Source of the DNA: Bursaphelenchus xylophilus
Lineage: Eukaryota > Nematoda > Chromadorea > Rhabditida > Aphelenchoididae
Direction: 5' to 3'
DNA length: 64,000 nt
Assembly: GCA_904066235.2 (NCBI GenBank)
Contig: CAJFCV020000004.1
Location: 6,634,001 to 6,698,000 of the forward strand
In this document: piece after piece, positions 13,143-22,707 of the stretch
Layout of the letters: every line of letters starts with the position of its first letter
Numbering within the stretch: the stretch's first letter is position 1
The notes under the pieces: generated by a model
What the model saw: only the letters and a program-made list of their open reading frames with translations
Databases searched by the model: none
Told to the model about the DNA's origin: nothing
Made by a program: the position numbers and the translations under genes

Positions 13143-14977
13143 ATGACTGTTTCCGAGCTTGCTGATCGGCTCGTTAACCTGGTTAGCATGAGCTTGCCTG
13201 ATTGGTTAGAGCCCTACTTCAATAATACTGTCACTTGGGTACAACAAACTCTACGGGAAACTGATTGGGATTATATGGAGGTAATCTTGGTGCTCTTAGA
13301 CGACCTCTTTTCAGTACCTCTTCTGGGTTTTCCTCCCAGTCTTCATTGTATTTATCCTCCCTGTCCTCTTGTTGTTGTTTATCTACGGGTGTGCAATCTT
13401 TCTTCACATTTATGGTTGGCGTCATCGTATCATCGAGGCATATGCCTCCAGCTATTGGGATGGGGCACGAACATCAATTGCATCGTTTTGGGATGGTGTT
13501 GGGTGGATTTGGCACGGTATGTGGAACTTACTAGCACTTTATTACCTCTGTAGGGTACGAAGTGAGGGGAATGGAGAATATTCCAGAGGATGGACCAGTT
13601 CTGTTTGTGGCATATCACGGGACATTACCACTTGACATATATTATTTGATAGCTCGTGTTCACTTAGAAAAAAAGCGTCAACTTCACGTCGTTGCCGACA
13701 AATTTGTTTTTAAAATACCCGGTGAGTTAAATTATTAAATATTATAATTAATTTTCCTAGGATGGGGACGAATTTGTAAAGTTTTCTCTGTCACTCCTGG
13801 TACGGTAGAGGATTGTGTGGCGTGTCTGAAAGAAGGTAATCTTCAAATTATCGCACCTGGTGGGGTGCGAGAAGCTCTTTTCTCCAACCCAGTTACTTAC
13901 AAGGTTATGTGGGCCAAGCGATTGGGATTTGCGAAAGTTGTTCAGGGAGCCAAAGTTGTAAGGTTGTGGAAGTAGCCCGTTGTCTTGCTAAAAATCTGGT
14001 TTCGAAATTTGTAAATTTCAGCCAGTCATCCCAGTGTTCACCGAGAACTGTCGAGACGCGTTTAGAACCCCACGTTGGGGAAGAACACTGTTCCGAGGTC
14101 TCTATGAGAAAAGCCGCATGCCATTGTGTCCAATCTACGGAGGATTTCCAGTCAAAATGATAACTCATCTTGGAAAGCCATTGCATTTTGATGATACATA
14201 CACCCCCGAAGACATAAAAATGGTGGTTAAAGAGAAGGTGAAGGAACAAAGAATTGCTCATCTAAATTTTTAGGTTGAAAACTTGATCCAGACGTATCAA
14301 CGAATCCCTGGAAGCGTGATTGCAGCAATCTGGCAAAGGTTCCAGACTAAAAAACACCGCAAGGCGTCAAAGTCCGGAAACCCGGGTATTAGATTGGCGT
14401 CAGAAGACGATGAGACCATGCCACTGACCGACCACGGCTCATCCAATCCACCGACTTCGAGACAAGAAGAGCCTGAAACTTCTCGACTAGACGACTTCCT
14501 AAAGTGGGTTTTTCATTTGACAAGGAATTTTATGGGGGCTCCTACTTTTAGACAGGCCATGTCTCAAAAAATCCGAAAAATTGTGCTGATCAGGGATACG
14601 TAAAAAGTTGCTGCTCAATTTTCCGTTTCTGGAGAAAATGTGCCAAAATCTGAACTCAAGACACATTATTTTAAGCAAAATTTGCAAACCTGTAAAAAAT
14701 TGTGCGTATTGGGTTTATATAGGTTTAAGTCAATTTGCGATTGAGTCTTCACCCCCTAAAACCCGCAATTGGCAGCTTATTTTCACATATTCATAATCAG
14801 CATGATTTTACGTATTTTTTGATATACGTCCCGTCTAAAAGTAGGAGCCCCATAAAAGTACTTTCCTCGTAAAAAATGCGATTTTTTAGCTCCGGAACAA
14901 GTAAATCTGACGAAGATGAATCAGCCAGATTCCCCATTGAGGAAAAAGAAGATGCCGATCTCTCCGAGTTTTCGTAG
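13143..14977 (+). CDS. TMEM68-like acyltransferase (membrane-bound glycerolipid acyltransferase)
   Basis: This ER membrane acyltransferase matches animal TMEM68, which has been linked to triacylglycerol and ether-lipid synthesis. The first exon (13143-13279) is amphipathic. A hydrophobic hairpin with WVFLPVFIVFILPVLLLFIY follows from about 13310. Next come WDGARTSIASFWDG and WHGYEVRGMENIPEDGPVL, the catalytic-type YHGTLPLD motif, VADKFVFKIPGWG, APGGVREALFS and PVIPVFTENCRDAFR. YGGFPVKMITHLG and QTYQRIPGSVIAA follow. The tail is acidic and disordered, ending at 14977 in an exon (about 14889-14977) reached through an intron that contains a MITE. The gene is the last of the CSN3-GFRP-COA1-like cluster, 153 bp after its neighbour. 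Confidence 0.9.
14528..14857. mobile_element. MITE-like inverted repeat in last TMEM68 intron
   Basis: TTTTATGGGGGCTCCTACTT at 14528 onward is repeated in reverse complement at the right end, finishing at 14857, with arms of about 29 bp and one single-base indel. The interior is AT-rich and noncoding. The target-site duplication is not clear, so the superfamily is undetermined. Confidence 0.75.
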
Positions 14978-15131
14978 ACTAGAAACTAACTTAATGTAAA
15001 TAGAAATAACCTCTGAATAGCATATTATATCACCTTATTACTGAAAATTGAAACAACCGAACAGAATAAATCGGGAACTAACGAAAGAATGACTCCTAAA
15101 CCTCAATAAGGCCTTCAATTCAACCGAAAAT

Positions 15132-16341
15132 TCAGGCGATGTGAAGAGATTTCTTGACTGTTTTCACGACATGCTGAGCGTTGGGAAGGGCAGCGGCTTC
15201 CAGAGAAACGGCATAAGGCATTGGGATATCTACTCCAGTAACTCGGTAAACGGGTGCATCCAGGTGGTCAAACACGTCGGTTTCGTTGGCCTGGGCGACA
15301 ATCTCAGCTCCAATTCCAGCAAAGGGCCACCCAGTTTCGACGGTAACCAAATGGTGGGTCTTGAATACCGATTGACGGATCGTTTCAAAATCCAGTGGAC
15401 GGAGTGAACGGAGATTTATTACCTAGACTAAATTTCAAGTATGAAATAGATAAGTTTACCTCAGCACTGACACCGATCTTAGCCAGTTCTTCCGCCGCAT
15501 CCAAAGCATGCTTCACAGCAATCGAGTAGGCAACCAGCGTAACGTGATCTCCACTTCTCTCAATCTTTGCCTTCCCGATTGGGATCAAGAAATCATCTCG
15601 TTGAGCCTCTTCCGACATCTCAAAGCCCACACCGTACAGGATTTCATCTTCGAGAACGACGACTAAACATTTAGAATAAACCAATGAACCCAGTGTTACC
15701 TGGATTGTCATCCCTTATGGCTGACTTCAGAAGACCTTTCGCATCCTCAGAGTTGTATGGGGCCACAACCTTCAGTCCCGGGCAATGAGCATACCAAGCC
15801 GAGTAGTCTTGACTGTGCTGCGCCGCAACACCAGCAGCACAACCATTGGGGCCACGGAACACAATTGGGACGGGAACCTAAAAAATAGAATAAGGAAGGA
15901 TATGGTAGACTCACTCTTCCAGCAGACATGTAGAACGTTTTGGCAGCACTGTTAATAATCTGGTCAATGGATTGCATGGCAAAGTTGAAAGTCATGAACT
16001 CGCAAATAGGACGAAGTCCGGCAAAGGCTGCTCCAACCGCGATACCTGTGAAGCCCATCTCTGTAATTGGAGTATCCACCACACGGTTATCTCCATACTT
16101 CTTCCAAAGACCTTTACTAACCTATACTAGGAAATTTTCATTAACAATGTATACATACCTTGTATGCGCCCTCATACTGGGCAACCTCCTCTCCCATAAG
16201 AAAAACATTGTGATCTCTGGTCATTTCCTCATCCAGAGCGGCATTGATGGCATCACGAACCTTGATTACCTGACTGGCATTTCTTTTTTGCTGGACTAGT
16301 CCACGGCCAAGGCTCCTTCCTACTCCCAACAGAGAAGACAT
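15132..16341 (-). CDS. pdhb-1: Pyruvate dehydrogenase E1 component subunit beta, mitochondrial
   Basis: This is the beta chain of the thiamine-diphosphate-dependent E1 of the pyruvate dehydrogenase complex in the mitochondrial matrix. The start at 16341 gives a short basic presequence. Hallmarks follow in order: [74 protein letters not shown] and [10 protein letters not shown]. The C-terminal transketolase domain has [15 protein letters not shown] and [16 protein letters not shown]. Exons join in frame, with introns of about 40-60 nt near 16090-16155, 15880-15915, 15665-15700 and 15425-15460. Conservation is very high. Confidence 0.96.
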
Positions 16342-17016
16342 TACTTCTGCAACATATCATATTAGGTACACATGGCGAGACAAAAATTTTTTCAAATTCG
16401 CGATAAAAAGAAGTGCAAATTAACTTCACTCGGAATCGGACTATTCAAGAAACATCAATCATCACTCAAACATGGCGTTGTTTTTGCTAACGGAGGAATT
16501 TCAAGCATACCGTAATTAAGGAACGATAGTTCAATGAAATAAACGTAAAATACCTTACGATGAAAACTGCTGTAGCAGGGTAAAAAATGTAAACGTAATT
16601 CCAAACGAATTACAATTCGTTTGGAAAGGTATTGTTGTCTGTTTTCTGGCCTAAGTTTGGCCAGCAGGACTTTATCAAAAATGAGGCTATTAAAACTTTC
16701 ATACATGTAATTAAATTCCTACGTTAGTGTCCTCTCAAAAACTAATTACAAAGTTTCAACAACTTTTTTTTGGCCGGCAGTTGCTCCTCCTCCCGTGCCT
16801 TATCGGTTGCTGTTCTTTGAAGCGAAAACATTTTTGACTAATTTTTGGCCAAAGGTTTTTTGCCAATCGAAATTTTTGTTCTTCGGCGTTTTTCGGCCAA
16901 ATGTTTTGCAGCCGCATATCTTATGACCTCGGGTAAGTCTGTTTTATACGTGTCTCTTATCTTTTGCATTTAGAAATATTGCTTTAGATGTTCCAACCTG
17001 TACTCTGAAGTAAACT
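16342..17016. promoter_or_regulatory. Divergent upstream region of pdhb-1 and a Rab gene, with a 13-bp palindrome
   Basis: This 675-bp AT-rich region separates two divergent genes. A near-continuous palindrome lies at 16599-16626: TTCCAAACGAATT, AC, then its exact reverse complement. A probable 5'-UTR intron of the Rab gene begins near 16932 (GTAAGT) with an acceptor near 16972. No coding region is supported. Confidence 0.5.
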
Positions 17017-17683
17017 ATGTTGGATGGGGATGATTCCTTCGATCATCTCTTCAAAGTGGTGTTGATTGGCGACATGGGGGTGGGGAAGACGTGCTTAGTA
17101 CAAAGGTTCCGCAACGGAGTATTTTTGGAAAAACAGGGAACAACAATTGGGGTCGACTTTAATGTGAAGACATTAGTGGTGGAAGACAAAAGCATCAAAC
17201 TTCAAGTTTGGGACACTGGGGGTCAAGAACGGTTCAGAACGATTACTCAAAGTTACTATCGTTCAGCTCACGGAATAGTTCTCTGCTACGATATAACTTG
17301 TCGGCAATCATTCGAATCTCTTCATCGATGGATCGAAGATGTATCCAAATTCGCTGTCCCGAACGTAGCCAAGGTCTTAGTCGGTTTGTTAGAAAAAGGT
17401 GATTTATTCTGCTTTAGGAACAAAAGCCGATTTGGAAGATCGGAGAATGGTGGAGTTCGACGAAGGCCTTTCCCTCTCCAAAGCCCATAACATGATCGGA
17501 TTCTTCGAAGTTTCTTCCAAGAACAATGTAAATGTAGATTCTGTGTTCTTTGAAATGGCGTTGCAATTGAAGAGCCAATACGATGTGGGACGATTGCAGG
17601 ACAATGGATACGGGCAATTCAAACTCAGTTATCCCGAAACAATGGCCATTACCGGTGGATGGCGGAGTTGTTGTGGATTATAA
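17017..17683 (+). CDS. Rab-family small GTPase (Rab19/43/30-like) with altered G3 and G4 motifs
   Basis: A membrane-trafficking GTPase. P-loop GDMGVGKTC, switch [14 protein letters not shown], switch [20 protein letters not shown] and C-terminal CCGL (prenylation) place it with Rab19/43/30-type Rabs. The sequence [14 protein letters not shown] and [11 protein letters not shown] agrees. Two exons: 17017 to about 17388, and about 17419-17683, joined in frame as VLVGTKADL. Two departures stand out. The usual DTAGQ reads DTGGQ, and the usual NKxD guanine-specificity motif reads TKAD, a form normally seen in Rho GTPases. EMC3 follows about 290 bp downstream. Confidence 0.93.
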
Positions 17684-17973
17684 CAAGAAATTATGTTTTC
17701 TCCAGTTATTATACAATTCCTAGTCTGGTCTCGAAGGCTGCATCGAAGGGCATGTGTACGCACGGCAGGGAAAAGGAAGAAACGCCTAATTTCCATGCAG
17801 CTGTCTCCGAAAATTCTAGTCAACAAAATGCCAAAGTTTTATTTTATACTGACTTTATATTGTAACATAATCAACAATGCTTAATAAAGAGTGCATCTGC
17901 TTTTTATTTCAAAAGAGGTTGCGTTTAATCGCAGGATACTTTCTCTTCAATAACTTAATACAATAATGTTTAG

Positions 17974-18742
17974 ATGACGGACCTTCTTCTCGATCCGGCT
18001 ATCCGATCTTGGGTATTTGTTCCAATTGTGTTAACTACTTTCTTAATTGGAATTATTCGCCATTACGTTTATTTACTCTTGCTGAACAAAAAGAAACAGG
18101 ATCTCAACAATGTCAAAGACAGGTTGGTAGATCGTCATTCGTTTTAGTCCTTTAGCCATTATCTGGCCAAAGCCCGCCAACTGAGAGAGTTCGGTCGTCT
18201 GTTACCATCCCATTCCTATCACATGAGAGTAAATTTCCTATCCAATGAAGAAACGGGTGTTTTACCAAAGAGAATTGAGAAACAGACGGCTACTCCAAAT
18301 GCTTTGGATCCCTCGATGATGAGTGAAATGTTGAAGGGAAACATGCTGAATATGATCCCGATGATCTTTATTGGAGGTTGGATCAACTGGACCTTTTCAG
18401 GCTTCGTTACTACCAGGGTATGGGATTGGTTATTCCGTTAATTGTTTCATTATTTAGGTCCCATTTCCCCTGACTTTGCGTTTTAAGCCAATGTTGCAAA
18501 GGGGGGTCGAGTTGAGCTCTCTGGACGCCGCTTGGGTATCTTCAGCGTCCTGGTATTTCCTGAATGTCTTCGGTCTTCGATCTATATACAACTTGGTTCT
18601 CGGTGGCGAAAATGTCGCGGATTCTATGATGGATGAACAAACTCAAGGAAACATTCAAGCCCCTCCCGATCCAAAACAAGCGTTCAAGGCCGAATGGGAG
18701 GCTTTGCAGATTTCATCCAACTCTCATTCATTCCGTTTGTAA
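17974..18742 (+). CDS. emc-3: ER membrane protein complex subunit 3 (EMC3)
   Basis: EMC3 is a core subunit of the ER insertase for tail-anchored and multipass proteins and belongs to the YidC/Oxa1 superfamily. The start [99 protein letters not shown] and FKAEWEALQ match EMC3 orthologues almost end to end. Three exons: 17974 to about 18121, about 18154-18417 and about 18460-18742. The C-terminal tail after EWEAL is shorter than in human EMC3. Its stop is only 33 bp from the stop of the convergent MSP-domain gene. Confidence 0.95.
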
Positions 18743-18775
18743 TCATTACTTTATAATAATGTTAGCTTGATAAAC

Positions 18776-20020
18776 CTATTTTATCTTGATAGGAACATAC
18801 TCCTTAAGTTTTCGAAGGTTGAAACAATCCATAACCTCGGATTTGAAGTACTGAGCGTTGTTTTCCACTGGTGAGTATTCAAAAACTAACATAGGCCTCC
18901 GTTTTTCCTTCTTTATCTTGCCGCGAACTTCGATGACAACCTAAAAAACTAATTTTAGTTTCAGTAACACGAAGGTTCTAACCTTGCAGGCATGACCTTG
19001 TTTCAGAACGCCTTTAGTGGGCATGGCAACTACGTGATTGTTTGAATTTGTTTTCATTAGCCACATGAGTTTACAATTTCCTGAATTATGTAGTTCCAAT
19101 GCAGCGGTGTGATTTCTTGTCGATAATTCAAGAACTCCATCAGTGTTGACATTGAGTTCTGGAGTCAAAAAGTTTTGGGAAACAAACTGCATTACACTTT
19201 CGATGGTGGAGACACAAGAATCAGCACCCGGTGAAACATTCAAATCAAATTGCTGAAAGCAAAATCAGGAATTTTGAGGGCCTTACCTCATATTGGTTGG
19301 AGTTAAATGGGAAAATGGATTGATTCGTATTCTCAAGAGCTGTTAAGACGGCTGGAATAGTATAGCATGGGTGAGAAATATCAATGCAATCGTATGTCAC
19401 ATTGCCACACTGATTGGATACTTGTTCTTCTTGGAAATTCAGGACGTTTGGAGGGTTCTGTTTAATCACAGGCGGCGAATTTTTAGCCATGAATTTGGAT
19501 TCGTCAATGCTTTGTATAATTCTCTGGTAAACACAAAACAGGGTCGACTCCAGAACGATGAATTTAAGGGTAAAGTAGCCAGTTACTTGATCGCAGATGT
19601 AATCCACAGGAATTCCGACACCTAGGAAGGTCCAGAAAATAAGAATTGACTTCTAAAGATGAGAGTCATTGAAGATGATCAATAAAATTATTATAATTTT
19701 AGATAGGTCCTTACGATGACCGGAGATGGTATTGGGTTCATATCTTTAACCACCAACGTGAGAAGGACGGAAGGGATTACTGTAGTTATGTTGCACACAA
19801 ACCCGGAATGAGAACCATTGAGCATGTAAAGACAAGAGATGACCGCTATAATAAGCACAAGGTCAGGTCTTGAGTTTATCATGGCATTGAGAACCACATG
19901 TCCAAATTCTGCAAAGATTCTCGCAGTTTATTTTTCAGCCTTACTTGATAGATGACATTCCACTGTCTGTTCTCCAGAAACGGCGTTGTGAGATCGATTA
20001 CAGTACTTTTTATAACTCAT
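18776..20020 (-). CDS. Membrane protein with C-terminal MSP domain and HVA22/REEP-like membrane segment
   Basis: The five exons are about 19953-20020, 19715-19912, 19284-19650, about 18981-19254 and 18776 to about 18940. Residues encoded by exons 2-3 form hydrophobic stretches (DLVLIIAVISCLYMLNG, SILIFWTFLGVGIPVDYICD) followed by YFTLKF and YQRIIQSI. The layout resembles the TB2/DP1/HVA22 (REEP) membrane-hairpin domain, though the similarity is modest. The C-terminal exons encode an MSP/PapD-like domain: LELSTRNHTAALELHNSG, LMWLMKTN, VLKQGHACKVVIEVRG. MSP domains in VAP-type proteins bind FFAT peptides at membrane contact sites. Combining both on one protein would fit an ER or membrane-contact role, but this is inference. 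The MSP domain is secure; the HVA22 assignment is tentative. Confidence 0.68.
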
Positions 20021-20177
20021 GGCTCCAAAAAACGCCCGATTAATTACCTGGCTCTCAAAAAGTAATGAATGTTTTAACAAATTCTTTATGGTTCAAACGA
20101 TTTTTTGCCCTTCCAAAAAATCAAGTTTAAGAAAATGTTTTATGTTTTGTTAATTATACAATTCCACAATTTATGTA

Positions 20178-21103
20178 CAGGGTGGTCCAGCTAAGTTCGC
20201 GGATGTAAAATGCTTATAACTTTTTATAGGATTGTTCAATTTTTATGAGCAATAGCTCATTTTATTCCTTAGTAGTTGCCATTTTGTTTAAAAAAAAGAT
20301 CATTAAAAATGATCAATCCTACGTCGAGTTATGACCCTTCAAAGTCAAACATGTTTTTTCATTTAAATTTTTAAAAAAATTTAATTTCAAAAATTTTTGA
20401 ATTGCGGTGTCACCGCTCGCTGGTACCGGGAAATGATGGTTAACAGAGCGATCCCAGCTATGCAAAATTGGCCCAATTTTGCCAGTCTTGTTTTTCAACA
20501 AGACGGCGCGCCACCTCGTTTTGCTATAGCGGTCCGTCAACTCCTTGACCAGGTTTTTCCAGGTCGTTGGATGGGCCGGGGATCTGCGCGGCAACCAGCC
20601 CCAAATGCTTGGCCCCCGCGTTCACCTGATCTAACTCCGCTAGATTTCTCCATTTGGGGGTTCTTAAAACAGCGGATTTTCATCAGGGATTGGCGCCCAA
20701 AGACGTGGAATTGAAGCGCGTAATCGAAGAAGAGGTGGAACGAGTTCGCCAGGATGAACAAATGAGGCGCCAAATTATGGAAGAACACCAAAGACTGGCA
20801 AAACTGGGCCAATTTTGCATAGCTGGGATCGCTCTGTTCACCATCATTTCCCGGTAACAGCGAGAGGTGACACCGCAATTCAAAAATTTTTGAAAATTAG
20901 ATTTTTTTAAAAATTTACGTGAAAAAGCATGTTTAACTTTGAAGGGTCATAACTCGACGTAGGATTGATCGTTTTTAATGACCTTTTTTTTAAACAAAAT
21001 GGCAACTACTAAGGAATAAAATGAGCTATTGCTCATAAAAATTGAACAATCCTATAAAAAGTTATAAGCATTTTACATCCGCGAACTTAGCTGGACCACC
21101 CTG
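20178..21103. mobile_element. Foldback Tc1/mariner-type element with about 313-bp inverted arms and TA duplication
   Basis: The ends are CAGGGTGGTCCAGCTAAGTT and its reverse complement, flanked by TA (20176-20177 and 21104-21105). The arm 20178-20490 is nearly identical in inverted orientation to about 20791-21103. This is far longer than ordinary mariner repeats, and the arms include part of the transposase coding sequence. A central unique region of about 300 bp carries the rest of a broken transposase. The structure suggests an inverted partial duplication of an ancestral element. Confidence 0.9.
20397..20860 (+). pseudogene. Broken mariner-type (DDE) transposase fragment
   Basis: An open stretch from about 20397 encodes FASLVFQQDGAPPRFAIAVR, FPGRWMGRGS and WPPRSPDLTPLDFSIWGFLK, typical of the second and third catalytic-acid regions of mariner-like DDE transposases found in arthropods and nematodes. 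The frame ends near 20714. The downstream continuation (KRVIEEEVERVRQDEQMRRQ) is in another frame, so there is at least one frameshift. The N-terminal DNA-binding domain and first catalytic Asp are missing. It is not functional. Confidence 0.85.
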
Positions 21104-21105
21104 TA

Positions 21106-22707
21106 TCTCAAGGTTCTACAGCTTATGGGGAAGACATCGTCGCAACATTTTGTGCACGGTGCGGCCTATGACAAAAAACTTTTTTTTCCCTTTCATCTTC
21201 CGACTCCGGCAACTGGTTAACTAGTTTTCGACCTCAAAACCAAGTTTTGAACGGCAAGAAACAAATTATGACAAAATGTCAATATTCATAGACTTTTTAT
21301 GACCAAATTCCAATTTGTTTTTACATTTTTTGAATGCAAAAGTACCTTGAAAATTCCCATGAATACCAACAAATACCCGGCTCCGCGGGTATTTGGGTAT
21401 ATACCCCGTCCGAACGTAGTAATTACCCTTTTAAATTTCCGTTCATTTATGGTCAGATTTCTGAAATCCTCCGCTAAATATTATAATTTTGGCTGTTTTC
21501 GAAAATCATGTTAATTTTTTCTAATAAAAGATATATTAAACGCCCCCTATACACAAAGACGTACAAATATTTTTACACCTACAATAAATTTGCCAACATA
21601 ACTTTTTGTGTTTTTTTTGCCCATTATGGTAGCGATAACTGACGAAAATTTTCAAACAAAAATGGATCGATTTTGAAAATTTTTCAGGATGGTTATGAAA
21701 CCATCATGGGATACTGCACGAAAATATCCGGCTAAGAGAGTGGCCACGTCGCAAAATTTTCTTTAGAGATTTCTTGTGATGTTTATAAATGGCTTGGAAC
21801 CATACAATAAATTAAGCGAAAAAATTAACAAAAACGCACTGACTTTGCAAATTTTGACGAGTTATGAAAGCCCATGCTTCAAGGTATAGTTTCCCAAATC
21901 CACAACAAAACCCGATCTTGACGAAAACCCGACTTTCCCCATTTTTTGTGTCTAGCCAGAACATGTATAGAAGAATATGGTTTGGGCTGAATTTTAACAC
22001 AGCCTTAACCTATCCTAGAAATGTTGCAACAACATAAAACTACACTTAATTCTCTACAAATCGTTCAGTCCAATTTAAAAATCGGTAGAGAAAGGAACGA
22101 TATGAACCATCAAACTCAACATAGTCAAACCACACAAAACATAAAGTGCCAAAACTGACTGAAAAACGTTCCCGTCACGCTCCTGCGAGAATGTATGACA
22201 TCTGTCTAAATCGGTTCTCTTTTATGCAAACTTTATGTTGATCCTTTCTGTAAACATACTGTCGTCTTTTTTCTCGGGATAACATTTCACCGGATATGCT
22301 AGGACAATAGTTGGCCCAACTTTTTTGGCATGCAACCGGCTTGAAAATTGTGATCGAGGAGTGATGGTAATCGTTTTGGGTCCCGCAACGAAAATCCAAG
22401 GCTGGCCTTCTGTCGTTTCCAATGTTTTTCGGTGCGCGTTTGATGAACAGATGCAGAAATAGCGATAAAGAGAAAACAAGGTGTGGTTCTGTCTGATAAG
22501 GTCCACAGTGATGTAATGCCGTTCAGTTTTCCTATGATTTACGGATATAACGGTCTTCGCATTTTTAGGATTAAAATCATATGTTCATATTATATGTTAT
22601 TATATCTATTTTCTTTCTTTTATGCGAGTCTGGCAGTGTTACAATTTTCTCTACGTTTATTCGTGTGCATCTTTTGTTTTCAGACCTTTGCCCGTTGTAC
22701 ATACACG
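21106..22707. other. AT-rich intergenic region upstream of eel-1 with repeat fragments
   Basis: A fragment at about 21180-21240 (CGACTCCGGCAACTGG and flanks) recurs at about 37100-37150. A segment near 21860-21880 (GAAAGCCCATGCTTCAA) recurs in the tandem repeat at 48.9 and 49.2 kb. Short palindromes lie at 21371-21394 and 21395-21406 (GGGTATATACCC). A minus-strand open stretch of 94 codons at 22222-22506 has no recognisable domain and I do not call it a gene. The last part is a T-rich region with a TTTTCAG acceptor just before the eel-1 coding exon. Confidence 0.45.

Noticed and set aside
22222..22506. 94-codon minus-strand open frame upstream of eel-1
   Set aside because: No family recognised, no supporting exon on either side, lies among repeat fragments. 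It could be an orphan exon but I cannot support it.
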